Source of the DNA: Actinobacteria bacterium OV450
GTDB taxonomy: Bacteria; Actinomycetota; Actinomycetes; Streptomycetales; Streptomycetaceae
Reading direction: 5' to 3'
DNA: 64,000 nt
NCBI GenBank assembly: GCA_001298555.1
Contig: LJCW01000022.1
Location: 28,124-92,123 of the forward strand
The notes under the pieces were generated by a model. It searched no databases and had not been told where the DNA came from. It saw only the letters and a list, made by a program, of their open reading frames with translations. The first letter of the stretch is position 1, and the number at the start of each line of letters is the position of its first letter. Both the position numbers and the translations under genes were made by a program. Shown here piece after piece: positions 1 to 8,619 of this stretch.

Positions 1-21
1 TGCGCCGATATTCTGTGAAAT

Positions 22-1113
22 GTGATCGAGTCTGGACAGCCGCGGCTACCTCGGCGCTACGGCCGGTGGAGGCTCGTGCGGCTGTCACCGGTCTTCCTGA
101 CCATCGTGATCGCCGCCCTGGCCTACGCCACTCCGCCGGAAATGGCCTTCAGCCGCCTGCTGCCGGCGGCGCCGGCCCTGGCCGCCGCCATGTGGCCGGT
201 CCTCCCCACCATCCTGCTGGGGACGGTCTGCCTCATCCTGATGATCGGCCTCAGCCTGATCTTCCCCGACCTGGGGACGTGGTGGACGTGCGCGGGGATC
301 ATCGCGGTCACCGTGGCCGCCGCGTACGGAAGCCACGTCCGGCTCCAGCGGGAACGCACGCTCTTCCAGGTGCGTCTCGTGGCCGACGCGGCGCAGCAGG
401 TGGTGCTCAGCCCCATGCCGCGCCTCATCGGGAACATCGAGATCGGGTCCCTGTACCTCGCGGCCGCCGCGGAGGCCCGGATCGGCGGGGACTTCTACGA
501 GGTGGTCGACACGCCGTACGGGGTCAGGCTGCTCATCGGTGACGTGCGCGGCAAGGGCCTGCCGGCGGTGGGGGCGGCCGCGGCGATCGTCAACGCCTTC
601 CGGGAGGCGGCCTACGACGAGCCCGAGCTGGTCGACGTCGCGCGCAGGCTGGACGCCAGCAGCACCCGGTACAACGCCGCCTATCCCCCCGAGGGGACGA
701 TGGAGCGGTTCGCCACCGCCCTCGTCGCCGAGATCCCGCACGCGGGCAAACGCATCGACATCCTCAACTGCGGACACCCCCCGCCCCTGCTGCTGAACCG
801 CAAGAGGGTCCGCGTCCTGGAATCGGCCACCCCCTCGCCGCTCCTCAGCCTCGCGGAGTTCCTCGGTGACCACTACAGCGTCGACACGTTCGACTTCGCC
901 CCCGGCGACGTGCTGCTCCTGTACACCGACGGGATCGCCGAGGCCCGTGCCCGGGACGGGGAGTTCTTCCCGCTGTCGGCCTGGATGGGACGACAGCCCC
1001 CGACACCGCCCCGCGAGCTCCTCACGGCTCTTCACCGCGACCTCATCCACTACAGCAGGGGTGACCTCGACGACGACGTCGCCGCCCTCGCCGTACGCCT
1101 GCGCGAACCGTGA
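22..1113 (+). CDS. Membrane-anchored PP2C/SpoIIE-type serine/threonine phosphatase
   Basis: 363 residues. Three hydrophobic stretches fill roughly residues 20-105, and the SpoIIE/PP2C catalytic domain follows. The metal-binding motifs are visible: IGGDFYEVVD (about 154-163), IGDVRGKGLPA (about 172-182), NCGHPPPLL and LLYTDGIAEAR, ending with a DDDVA motif. Family knowledge says these actinobacterial enzymes dephosphorylate anti-anti-sigma factors or similar regulators, with the catalytic domain in the cytoplasm. No sensor (PAS/GAF) domain is present, so input probably comes through the membrane part. An in-frame stop lies at 16-18, so GTG 22 is the first possible start. No clear ribosome-binding site is seen, and a later GTG near 76 is possible. 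Confidence 0.88.
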   Translation: MIESGQPRLPRRYGRWRLVRLSPVFLTIVIAALAYATPPEMAFSRLLPAAPALAAAMWPVLPTILLGTVCLILMIGLSLIFPDLGTWWTCAGIIAVTVAAAYGSHVRLQRERTLFQVRLVADAAQQVVLSPMPRLIGNIEIGSLYLAAAAEARIGGDFYEVVDTPYGVRLLIGDVRGKGLPAVGAAAAIVNAFREAAYDEPELVDVARRLDASSTRYNAAYPPEGTMERFATALVAEIPHAGKRIDILNCGHPPPLLLNRKRVRVLESATPSPLLSLAEFLGDHYSVDTFDFAPGDVLLLYTDGIAEARARDGEFFPLSAWMGRQPPTPPRELLTALHRDLIHYSRGDLDDDVAALAVRLREP

Positions 1114-1138
1114 CGGCCTCCGACGGGGGCCAGGCCGG

Positions 1139-1249
1139 GCCGGCTGCGATCGCGAGGCGCACGGCGTCGGCCCGGTTGCGGACGTCCGCCTTGGCGAACA
1201 GGTCGTCGATGTGGGTCTTGACCGTGGCCTCGCCGCAGGCACGGTTCGT
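1139..1249 (-). pseudogene. Remnant of a LuxR-type helix-turn-helix
   Basis: A minus-strand frame reads GEATVKTHIDDLFAKADVRN followed by RADAVRLAIA. This is the recognition half of a LuxR/NarL-type HTH from a response regulator. No receiver domain, start codon or complete HTH precedes it, and the frame runs on into the antisense of the phosphatase gene without a sensible stop. I read it as the leftover 3' end of a deleted regulator. The rest of the 1114-1425 gap shows nothing else. Confidence 0.6.
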
Positions 1250-1425
1250 GTGCGGGCCCGGGGGGCAAGGAGGTGGCCGCCGGGGTGGATGACCGCGCTC
1301 GGGGCCGCTTCTATCGTCGGCACACCGGCCGGGACCACCTGCCGACACCCGCAGGGACCACCCGCAGGGGCCACCGGACGGCGGCCGCCCCGGCATGCTG
1401 CCGGACGGACCGGAAGGAGCATTTC

Positions 1426-2199
1426 GTGATCGTCTTCCTGCTGCCCGCGTCCGGGTACGACCCCACCGAGGCGGCCGTGCCCTGGGCCGCATTGCGGGAC
1501 GCCGGTCTCGACGTCCGGTTCGCGACACCGGACGGCAGGATCGCGACCGCGGACCGGCGGCTGACGGACACCGGCTTCTCCTGGCTCTCCCCGTGGCTGA
1601 TGACGCGGCGCGCGGAGCTGGCGGCCTACCGTCGCCTCACCGAGGATCCCCGGTTCCGTGCTCCGCTGTCCTATGCCGAGGTGGATCCGGCCTGCCTGAC
1701 GGGACTCTTCGTTCCGGGCGGCCACGCCCCGGGCATGCGCACCCTGCTGGAGGACGCCACCGCACAGCGCCTGTTCGCGCAGGTCTTCACCGCGGGGCTG
1801 CCGGTGGGGGCGGTGTGCCACGGCGTACTGCTGGCCGCGCGGGCGAAGGATCCCGCAACGGGTCTTTCGGTTCTGCACGGCCGGCGGACGACGGCCCTCA
1901 CCTCGTTGCTGGAGCTGACGGCGTGGAACCTCACCCGGATGTGGCTGGGGCGCTACTACCGCACCTACCGGACCACGGTGCAGGCCGAAGTCACCGCGGC
2001 GCTCGCCGACCCGGCCCACTTCCTCGCCGGTCCGCCACTGCCCGTCCGTGACACCGCGGCGCGTCCCGGACGCGGTTTCACCGTGCGGGACGGCCATTAC
2101 GTCTCCGCCCGCTGGCCCGGTGACTGCCACCGCCTGGCGGCGGACTACCTCGCCCTGGTCCGCTCCCACCAAGGCGACACCGCCGTGCGGGAGCCGTGA
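1426..2199 (+). CDS. DJ-1/PfpI family (type 1 glutamine amidotransferase-like) protein
   Basis: 257 residues. The fold is recognisable from the N-terminal IVFLLP strand, an FVPGGHAPG loop and a nucleophile elbow AVCHGVLL that carries the family cysteine. Members act as chaperones, glyoxalases or peptidases, and the substrate cannot be told here. The start is GTG 1426 because AAGGAG sits at 1413-1418. A longer upstream extension in the same frame looks non-coding. The gene is convergent with the AraC-type regulator, with only three bases between their stops. Confidence 0.85.
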   Translation: MIVFLLPASGYDPTEAAVPWAALRDAGLDVRFATPDGRIATADRRLTDTGFSWLSPWLMTRRAELAAYRRLTEDPRFRAPLSYAEVDPACLTGLFVPGGHAPGMRTLLEDATAQRLFAQVFTAGLPVGAVCHGVLLAARAKDPATGLSVLHGRRTTALTSLLELTAWNLTRMWLGRYYRTYRTTVQAEVTAALADPAHFLAGPPLPVRDTAARPGRGFTVRDGHYVSARWPGDCHRLAADYLALVRSHQGDTAVREP

Positions 2200-2202
2200 G
2201 TC

Positions 2203-3198
2203 TCAGCGGCGAGGGCCGGTCCGTGCGCCCCGGTAGGCGCCCGGCGTGACGCCCTCCCAGCGGGTGAAGGCCCGGACGAGGGCCGTCGCCCCGCTCAGCC
2301 CGACCACGGGGGCGATGCGGTCCAGGGGCAGGTCGGTGGTCTCCAGCAGGCGTCCGGCCCGTGTGCGGCGGGCCTCGTCGAGGAGGGCGCGCCAGGAGGT
2401 CCCCTCCTCGTGCAGTGCTCTGCGCAGGGTCCGCGGGCTGAGGTGGAGTTCCTGCGCCACGTCGGCGGGCAGCACGCCGTCGAGCGGAGCGTGCTCCAGC
2501 CACTGCCGCACGCGGTCTCCGGTCGTCGTGCCCGTTTTCAGCCGGTGCAGGAGGCGGTCGGCGTAGGCGCGGTGCAGGGTGCTCAGTTCCGGGTCGCTCG
2601 GGGCGCGGCGGCGGTCGAGGTCCTCGGCGGTGACGGTGACGGCGGTCTCCGCCGCGTCGAAGGTGACGGGGCAGCCGAGGATCCGGGTGTAGGGCTCGGC
2701 CGGGCCGGTACGGGCGTGGGTGAAGGACACCGCCAGCGGGGCCCAGTCCTCGCCCGCGATCCACCGGGCGGCCCGCACGATCCCGGCCACGACCGCCTCG
2801 ACCTGCTGGGGGTGCATGGCCGAGGGGTCCACGGTCGGCCGGTAGCGGACCCGGCCGACGTGCCCGTGGCGGTGCACGCTCACCGCACCGGCCTGGCTGA
2901 CCAGGGGGTGGTAGCGTGCGGCGGCCTCCGCGGCCTGCGCCAGGCTCTCGCAGGTGAGCACGACATGGCCCAGCACGTGCAGGTTGCCCGGGCTGATGCG
3001 GTCCCCTATGCGGAGGCCGGCGTGCGCGTCTGCGCCGTCCGCACCGATCACCGCGTCCCACACGGCGCGCATCTCGGCGTACCGCAGCCGCTCTCCGGGT
3101 GGGGACGACACCTCGATTCCGCCGGCACCGTCCGCCGTGGCGCCCAGTACGGCGCGGGCGTAACAGGCGGCGACGGTGGACGGGTCCGTGCTGGGCAT
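2203..3198 (-). CDS. AraC-family transcriptional regulator (OruR/ArgR-like layout)
   Basis: 331 residues. The first 200 or so resemble the arabinose-binding-type sensor domain of the OruR subgroup (LRIGDRISPGNLHVLGHVVL). The C-terminal 100 form a double AraC HTH (LHLSPRTLRRALHEEGTSWR, then LDRIAPVVGLSGATALVRAF). It binds DNA in the cytoplasm. The target is unknown; the convergent DJ-1 gene is the nearest candidate partner, since AraC regulators and DJ-1 proteins often travel together. The start ATG has no obvious ribosome-binding site. Confidence 0.88.
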   Translation of the reverse strand: MPSTDPSTVAACYARAVLGATADGAGGIEVSSPPGERLRYAEMRAVWDAVIGADGADAHAGLRIGDRISPGNLHVLGHVVLTCESLAQAAEAAARYHPLVSQAGAVSVHRHGHVGRVRYRPTVDPSAMHPQQVEAVVAGIVRAARWIAGEDWAPLAVSFTHARTGPAEPYTRILGCPVTFDAAETAVTVTAEDLDRRRAPSDPELSTLHRAYADRLLHRLKTGTTTGDRVRQWLEHAPLDGVLPADVAQELHLSPRTLRRALHEEGTSWRALLDEARRTRAGRLLETTDLPLDRIAPVVGLSGATALVRAFTRWEGVTPGAYRGARTGPRR

Positions 3199-3230
3199 GC
3201 CGGCCAGTCAATGCCGGGGAAGGGCCCGCG

Positions 3231-3785
3231 TCAACCGGCGACGTGGGCTCGGTCCAGGGCCCACGTCTGGAGGGTGTAGGGCCGCCCCTTCTCCTCGCCC
3301 TCGATCAGCGGGACGTCGAGCAGGCCGAAGCCCGCCTTGGTCGCGACCGCGACGCTGGCCGCGTTCTCGGCCTCCAGCTCGAGGATCACCCGCTCCACGC
3401 CGAGTTGCTCGAAGGCGTACGCAGCCATCACCCGCACCGCCCGTACGGCCAGCCCGCGGCCGCGGTGGGCGGGGCCGACCGCGTAGCCGAGCTCCGTGCC
3501 CTCGGGGGCGCGCCGCAGCATCACCTCGCCGAGCGGTTCGTGGCCGTCTTCGGTGATCGCGAGCAGGATGACCGTGCCTTCGGCCCGCATCTGCCGGTCC
3601 CGTTCCAGGCGTGCGCGGGCGGCCGCCTCGTCGAAGGGCGAGACCATGGGCGTCCAGTACGCGACGTCGGGGTCGTCGAACAGCGCCGGCATCAGGGCGA
3701 GGTCCGCTTCCGTCCAGTCGCGCAGGACGAGGCCCTCCCCGGTGAGCTCGATGCGGTCGGGAAAGGGCGACGTGGTGCTGCTCAT
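3231..3785 (-). CDS. GNAT family N-acetyltransferase
   Basis: 184 residues. The protein has the RimJ/RimL-type GNAT layout: an N-terminal LVLRDWTEADL strand, the acetyl-CoA pyrophosphate loop GPAHRGRGLAVRAVRVM, and the late NAASVAVATKAGF motif. The acceptor may be a protein N-terminus or a small amine and is not predictable. ATG 3785 is chosen because AGGAGG lies about ten bases upstream; a longer frame to 3926 lacks family similarity. Confidence 0.88.
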   Translation of the reverse strand: MSSTTSPFPDRIELTGEGLVLRDWTEADLALMPALFDDPDVAYWTPMVSPFDEAAARARLERDRQMRAEGTVILLAITEDGHEPLGEVMLRRAPEGTELGYAVGPAHRGRGLAVRAVRVMAAYAFEQLGVERVILELEAENAASVAVATKAGFGLLDVPLIEGEEKGRPYTLQTWALDRAHVAG

Positions 3786-3959
3786 GGCGGCCGGACCTCC
3801 TGCTGTGTGAACGGCTAGGCAGGATATCCACGGAGTCACCGGCTCCGCCCTTACGGTCCGCCGGGAACTTCGTGCGTGACCTCCCGCCGCCCGGTGGCGC
3901 CGGGTCCCGCCGCGCCGCCCTGGCACGGCAGGACCCCGTACGCGGGTCAGGACAGCGGG

Positions 3960-5312
3960 TCAGGACAGCGGTGCCGGCGCCTCCGGTGCCAGCGAGTTGC
4001 CCGCGGGGATGCGGCCGCAGTCGGACGGCGCCGTCCGGCCGTCGAAGCGGTCGCCCAGCCAGCCCAGCGCGACGGGCGCCCAGACGACGGGCGCGCCGAT
4101 GTGGCTGAGCACCTCGTACTGGCTGTACTTGACGGCAGCGCCGGAGGCGCAGTACTGGCGGGCGAGCGCCCGCACGTCCCCGGCGACCATGACCCCGTCG
4201 CCCGTGCCGACCCCCGGGTGGTTGCCGAAGGTCCCCTCCAGGACTCCCGCGTTGCCCTGCGCGATGAATCCGGGGACGGTCGGCGCGGCGGCGGAGCCGA
4301 GGTTGAGCTTGTTGACCGCCTCCAGGAAGGCCGGGACGGAGTTGGGGTCGGCGTATTGCGGCTTCGCCATCTTCTTCCACGTCAGCCCGGGGTAGTGGCC
4401 GATGGCGTCGATGATGGAGCCGCGTTCCAGCTCGCCGTACACCTTGAGGCCGTAGCCGTTGAGATAGGACTTGAGGTCGATGCCGTAGGACCGGGAGACG
4501 CCGATGACCGACATGGGGATGACACCCGACCACGCCAGTGAGCCGTCCACGTACCTCAGGTTGTGCGCCGGGTCCACGAGCAGGCCGCCCTCGGCGTACC
4601 CGACCAGCTTGCGGTTGACGTCCGGCGCGTAGCTCGGCGCGAGCGCGGCCGCCCAGTTGGTGGCGATGGCGCCGCCGGAGTAGCCCATGAGGGCGAAGGC
4701 GGTGGAGGAACCGAGGCCGGTCTGCTCCGACCTGGTGGCCGCGCGGATCGAGTCCAGGGTGTTCGTCCCGTACTCCGGCCCCGCGGCGAAGTTCGCCCGC
4801 TGGCCCTCGGTGTCCGGGATGACGACGTCGTATCCCTGCGTCAGCAGCGGCGCCAGGAAGAGGGCCTCGACGTTCGGGATGAGGCCGCCGAGGGTGACGT
4901 CGCCGGCGATCGCCCGGGACGGCCCGTCCTCCGGGTTCAGGGAATCGTAGAACGACTGGTAGGACACCGCCTTGCTGCGGTCACCCGTGGGGCTGCGCAC
5001 CACGGTGGTCACGTTCGCGGCGGGGCGGCCCTGGGCGTCGGTGGTGCGGTAGAGCAGCTGGACCGCCTTCAGGGGCGTGGGGATGCCGACGAGGTGGTAC
5101 TGCAGGGTCCGTGTCTTCAGTACGGTGCCCGGCGCGAGCGCGGACAGCGGCTCGCCGCCGCCGTAGGCGTAGAACGGATCGCTCGCCGACGCCGACGCCG
5201 ACGCCGACGCCGGTGCCGCCGTGGACTCGGCGGCGGTGGCCACCGGCGCGGCGGCCATGACCGCCGCGGTGGCGACGGCGACGGAGATCAGGCGGACGGT
5301 TGCCTTGCTCAT
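3960..5312 (-). CDS. Secreted lipase (secretory lipase/LIP-type alpha/beta hydrolase)
   Basis: 450 residues. A Sec signal peptide occupies residues 1-28 (positive start, alanine-rich core, AxA near 27). A short Ser-Ala repeat (about 36-44) follows, then a lipase domain with nucleophile elbow MGYSGGA (Ser212). The late segment YEVLSHIGAPVVW carries a plausible catalytic histidine. The likely role is extracellular triacylglycerol or ester hydrolysis. The start is ATG 5312 with GAGGA upstream. A tandem 13-bp duplication (3942-3967) overlaps the stop region, so the stop and its flank are repeated. The gene is divergent from the PucR-type regulator, which may control it. Confidence 0.85.
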   Translation of the reverse strand: MSKATVRLISVAVATAAVMAAAPVATAAESTAAPASASASASASDPFYAYGGGEPLSALAPGTVLKTRTLQYHLVGIPTPLKAVQLLYRTTDAQGRPAANVTTVVRSPTGDRSKAVSYQSFYDSLNPEDGPSRAIAGDVTLGGLIPNVEALFLAPLLTQGYDVVIPDTEGQRANFAAGPEYGTNTLDSIRAATRSEQTGLGSSTAFALMGYSGGAIATNWAAALAPSYAPDVNRKLVGYAEGGLLVDPAHNLRYVDGSLAWSGVIPMSVIGVSRSYGIDLKSYLNGYGLKVYGELERGSIIDAIGHYPGLTWKKMAKPQYADPNSVPAFLEAVNKLNLGSAAAPTVPGFIAQGNAGVLEGTFGNHPGVGTGDGVMVAGDVRALARQYCASGAAVKYSQYEVLSHIGAPVVWAPVALGWLGDRFDGRTAPSDCGRIPAGNSLAPEAPAPLS

Positions 5313-5448
5313 GCGTTCCTCGATTCCTGGGTGGGGGGCTGACACGCCGACACGAGGTCGCGTACGTCGGCGCGTCAGGCCGGGGCGGGCGGCCCCCGGC
5401 AGGGGATTGCGGAGCGATGCGGCCGCGGTCCGCCACATCCGGCCATTC

Positions 5449-5476
5449 ACCAGCCAGTAGTGTTACCAACCAGTAG
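5449..5476. promoter_or_regulatory. Direct repeats in the lipase/PucR divergent promoter
   Basis: ACCAGCCAGTAG (5449-5460) and ACCAACCAGTAG (5465-5476) are near-identical 12-mers set 16 bp apart. They lie between the divergent starts of the lipase and the PucR-like gene. This looks like an operator, perhaps for the adjacent PucR protein. It is otherwise the only structured sequence in this 240-bp gap. Confidence 0.4.
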
Positions 5477-5554
5477 GTGATGTCCCGGAAACATCATGGG
5501 GCCGGTATGCGGCTACGTCTCCGGGGCGGGGAACAGAGATGTGCGAGGTGGATT

Positions 5555-6829
5555 GTGACCGGATCCAACGCCGTGGGACGGGACCCGGTGCCGCAGTTCG
5601 GCGGCGTGCCGGTCCACAAGCGACTCCAGGACGCCGCCGCGGCGTTGGAGCGCGCGGTCATGGTCCGGCTCGTCGAGCGACTTCCCGTCTACGGAACGCT
5701 GCCGGCGGAACACCTGGGCGGCGACATCGCCAAGCAGGTGACCCGCGGCATCCGGAGCTTCGCGGCGGTGCTGGCCACCGGCGAACTGCCGGGGCAGGCC
5801 GAAGCGGCGGCCATCCGCGAGTCCTCGGCCCGGCGCGCCGACGAGGGCGTGCCGCTGGAGGCCGTGGTCGGCGCCTACCACCTGGGTGCGGAGGAGTGCG
5901 CCGCCCAGGTCTTCTCGGCGGCCGAACCGGGCGACCTGGGCGACGTGCTGCTGGTCCAGCGTCAGATGCTCGCGTACCTGCGCCTGGTGAGCTGCGAGGT
6001 CGCGGCCGGGTACGTACAGGAGCGGCAGACGGCGCTCAGTGACGAGCAGGTCGCCTTACAGTCGCTGCTGTCGCGGCTGCTGGAGGGCGGCAGCCCGCAG
6101 GCCGCCGCCGATCGCGCCGGCATCCGCCTTCCCCCCAGTTACCTGGTGCTGAGCGTCTCGGTGGGACCGCACCCGGACGAGCTGGTGCCCGGCGTGAACC
6201 ACTCGGTGGCGGCGCGCCGCAAACTCCGGCGGCTGCGCAACGAACTGCAGCGCCGGACCACGGGGGTCCCGCTGTCCGTACTGTCCGGTGACGGCGGGCT
6301 CATACTCATCCCGGACGAGACGCCGGCCGCCGATTTCGGCCGTGCGGACCGTGACCGGCTCTCCCGGCTGGTCGAGCAGCTCGGCCTGATGTGCGGTGCC
6401 GAACTGGTGGCCGCGGCAGCGGCGGCGCCACCGGAGGGCGTCGCGGAGGCCGCCCGGCTGGCCGGCGAGGTGCGTGCGGTGGCGCAGGCGTCCGGCCGCG
6501 GGCCCGGACTGCACCTGCTCGACGACGTGCTGCTCGAATACCAGTTGAGCCGGCCCGGCCCGGCCCGGGAAGCACTCGCCGCACTTCTCGCCCCGCTCGA
6601 TGCGCGTCCCGAGCTGCTCGTCACGGTGCGCGCGTTCCTCGCGTGCAGCCTGGACCGGCGCCGGACCGCCGCGCGGCTCCAGGTCCACCCGAACACGGTG
6701 GACTACCGCCTGCGGAAGGCGACCGAGTTCACCGGGCTGGACGCCGCCCGCGGCGCCGATGCCCTGACGCTGCGCGCCGCGCTGGCCGCGCACGACGCCG
6801 AAGCGCAGGGCAGGACCGACGGCGGCTGA
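5555..6829 (+). CDS. PucR/CdaR-type helix-turn-helix transcriptional regulator
   Basis: 424 residues. The C-terminal PucR HTH_30 domain is clear (LDRRRTAARLQVHPNTVDYR). It is preceded by a GGDEF-like CdaR regulatory domain and an N-terminal RsbR/PucR-like helical region. It is probably a ligand-responsive DNA-binding activator. GTG 5555 is preferred because GAGGTG sits at 5545-5550; the same frame opens earlier, at 5477, but that extension is not protein-like. The gene is divergent from the lipase gene, with repeats between them. Confidence 0.8.
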   Translation: MTGSNAVGRDPVPQFGGVPVHKRLQDAAAALERAVMVRLVERLPVYGTLPAEHLGGDIAKQVTRGIRSFAAVLATGELPGQAEAAAIRESSARRADEGVPLEAVVGAYHLGAEECAAQVFSAAEPGDLGDVLLVQRQMLAYLRLVSCEVAAGYVQERQTALSDEQVALQSLLSRLLEGGSPQAAADRAGIRLPPSYLVLSVSVGPHPDELVPGVNHSVAARRKLRRLRNELQRRTTGVPLSVLSGDGGLILIPDETPAADFGRADRDRLSRLVEQLGLMCGAELVAAAAAAPPEGVAEAARLAGEVRAVAQASGRGPGLHLLDDVLLEYQLSRPGPAREALAALLAPLDARPELLVTVRAFLACSLDRRRTAARLQVHPNTVDYRLRKATEFTGLDAARGADALTLRAALAAHDAEAQGRTDGG

Positions 6830-7070
6830 CCGGGACCGGCCACCGCGGGTTTCCCGCTGTGACCGTGACCGATCACGGGCGGCCACCGCCGGGCCCGGCA
6901 CGGCGCACGGTGGTGCGATCAAGGCGGCCCCCGGCATGGAGGCCCCCAACGGGGCCGGGGGCGGCGTACGGTCGGGCGAGGGGCCGTGGCACGCCGTCCG
7001 GACCGTCGTGCCCCACCCGGTCACGGACCGACCGGTCCCGTCGTCGATGCCGCCGGAACAGGAGCACCCG

Positions 7071-7676
7071 ATGCGCCTTTACGCCCAGACCCGCGCACGT
7101 CGTATCCGGCAGGTGCTGGCCGACCTGATCGCCGTACTGCTGGTGGCCGTCGCGGTGAGGTTCGCGCTGGCCGTCCACGACGGGATCATGCTACTGGCCG
7201 CCCCGGGACGGGAGTTGGAGGACGCGAGCGGCGGCCTCGCGTCCGGCCTCGCCGATGCGGGGGACGCGGCGTCGGACGTACCGCTGATCGGGGGCGTCCT
7301 GAAGAAGCCGCTGCAGTCCGCCGCCGAGGCCGGGCGCGGGCTTTCGGACGCCGGGCAGTCCATGCAGGACGCGGTGGGCCGGATGGCCGACCTGACGGCG
7401 TTCGCCCTGATCGTGTTCTCCGTGGGTCTGGTGCTGGTGGTCTGGCTCCCGCCGCGCGTGCGCTGGATCCGGCGCAGTGCCCGGATCCGCGGACTGCTCG
7501 ACTCCCCCGGCGGCGCCGACCTCCTGGCCCTGCGGGCCCTGACCGGGCCGGTGAAGGACCTGGCCACGGTGCCGGTGCCGCCCGGAGGTCTCGCCGACGC
7601 ATGGCGGCGCGGGGACGAGCAGGCCATCGGTGACCTGTCCCGGGTCACGCTCAGGCGGGCCGGCCTGAACATCTGA
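7071..7676 (+). CDS. Two-segment membrane protein of unknown function
   Basis: 201 residues. Hydrophobic helices lie at about 16-36 and 110-130. The roughly 70-residue loop between them is rich in Gly, Ala and Asp with heptad-like GLASGLADAG and AGRGLSDAG segments, and the rest is a basic cytoplasmic tail. I do not recognise a named family with certainty. The start is ATG 7071 with GGAG at 7061-7064. Nothing nearby suggests a role. Confidence 0.75.
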   Translation: MRLYAQTRARRIRQVLADLIAVLLVAVAVRFALAVHDGIMLLAAPGRELEDASGGLASGLADAGDAASDVPLIGGVLKKPLQSAAEAGRGLSDAGQSMQDAVGRMADLTAFALIVFSVGLVLVVWLPPRVRWIRRSARIRGLLDSPGGADLLALRALTGPVKDLATVPVPPGGLADAWRRGDEQAIGDLSRVTLRRAGLNI

Positions 7677-7758
7677 CACCGCCGGACCGGGCCCCGGCAC
7701 TGCCGTCGCCCCGTACAGTGTGCGCGGCGCGGCGCGGCACGCCGCACGACGGGAGGGG

Positions 7759-8160
7759 ATGTCCGACATGGCGTACGGGGCGGGGACGGAAGCGCGCGGC
7801 CCGGGTGCGGGGGGCGCGGACGTGGCGTCGGCGCTGCGGTTCGCGACCGAGCTGTGCGCGTGGGTGGCCACACCGTGGGCGCTGGCGCCCTGGTCGGTCG
7901 TGGCGGCGGTCGCCGCCGTGGTGCTGCTGATCGGGTTGCCGACGGTGTTCGCCACCCCCGGGGACAAGAACCAGGTCATCGTCCCCGTCCCGGGAGCGGT
8001 CACCGTGGGTCTCGTGCTCCTCCAGCTGGCCGCCGCCGTGGCCGCGGCCTGGGTGGCCTGGCCCGTGTGGGCGGCCGTCGCGGTGACCGTACTGGCCGCC
8101 ACCTGCCTGTGGACGGAACGGGCCCGCCGGCGCCGCCTGCTGCGCGGCGGCAAGGCATGA
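7759..8160 (+). CDS. Small multi-pass membrane protein (YrdB-like)
   Basis: 133 residues with three hydrophobic helices (about 38-62, 74-92, 95-112) and a basic C-terminus. The motif LIGLPTVFATPGDKNQV resembles small YrdB/DUF2568-type membrane proteins, but I assign this only tentatively. ATG 7759 follows a GGGAGGGG ribosome-binding site directly. Confidence 0.7.
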   Translation: MSDMAYGAGTEARGPGAGGADVASALRFATELCAWVATPWALAPWSVVAAVAAVVLLIGLPTVFATPGDKNQVIVPVPGAVTVGLVLLQLAAAVAAAWVAWPVWAAVAVTVLAATCLWTERARRRRLLRGGKA

Positions 8161-8172
8161 CCGGTGGGACCG

Positions 8173-8250
8173 GGCCTGCGGGGCCGGCCTGCGGGGCCGG
8201 CCTGCGGGGCCGGCTTGTGGGGCCGGCTTGTGGGGCGGGCCTGCGGGGCC
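8173..8250. repeat. Six tandem 13-bp GC-rich repeats
   Basis: The unit GGCCTGCGGGGCC occurs six times head-to-tail; two copies carry C-to-T and other changes (GGCTTGTGGGGCC). A degenerate seventh copy follows to about 8265. Each unit is itself nearly palindromic, so a single strand could fold into a run of hairpins. The repeat sits directly after the small membrane gene and just beyond the 3' end of the next, convergent gene. It may act as a two-way transcription barrier. Confidence 0.85.
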
Positions 8251-8286
8251 GGGCCTGTGGAGGCCGGCCCGCGCGGGGGCCCGGGG

Positions 8287-8508
8287 CTATCCCTTGGCCG
8301 GGTCGGCGCCGGGCCGTTTGTGGATCCGGTCGCCGACGGCGAGGGACTTCCAGAGCCGGCGGCTGATCCGCACCTTCACGGATTCGCCGTCGGCACGGCG
8401 GACCTCGGCGAAGTGGTACATGTTCGCGCCGTCGAGCATGCCCCGGGAGAGATGGACGACGACGCCTTCCCAGGAGTCGCCGCGTCCGGCTTCGTGTGGT
8501 TTCGACAT
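8287..8508 (-). CDS. Small conserved protein (DUF7489-like)
   Basis: 73 residues, no membrane segment. The sequence (SWEGVVVHLSRGMLDGANMY, then VKVRISRRLWKSLAVGD) resembles a small beta-rich Streptomyces family that I believe is DUF7489; no function is known to me. The start is ATG 8508, seven bases after a TAGGCT box, so translation is probably leaderless. A longer frame to 8538 adds an unlikely basic tail. Confidence 0.65.
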   Translation of the reverse strand: MSKPHEAGRGDSWEGVVVHLSRGMLDGANMYHFAEVRRADGESVKVRISRRLWKSLAVGDRIHKRPGADPAKG

Positions 8509-8515
8509 GGTACGG

Positions 8516-8521
8516 AGCCTA
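8516..8521 (-). promoter_or_regulatory. -10 box TAGGCT of a leaderless promoter
   Basis: On the minus strand TAGGCT is followed by seven bases and then the ATG at 8508. This is the spacing at which the transcript starts at or next to the start codon. No ribosome-binding site is present, which agrees with leaderless translation. Confidence 0.5.
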
Positions 8522-8619
8522 CGGAGGGCTCCGGCCACGCCACCAGGGCCGTGAATCCCGTCCCGGTGCGTACATTTGTCACTCGGGAACGCGGGCGGAC
8601 CCGCGAAGGACGATGCGCC

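Noticed and set aside
85..2172. Long minus-strand frame of 695 codons opposite the phosphatase and DJ-1 genes
   Set aside because: Arg/Gly/Pro-rich shadow translation with no domain signal; both genes on the plus strand are clearly real.
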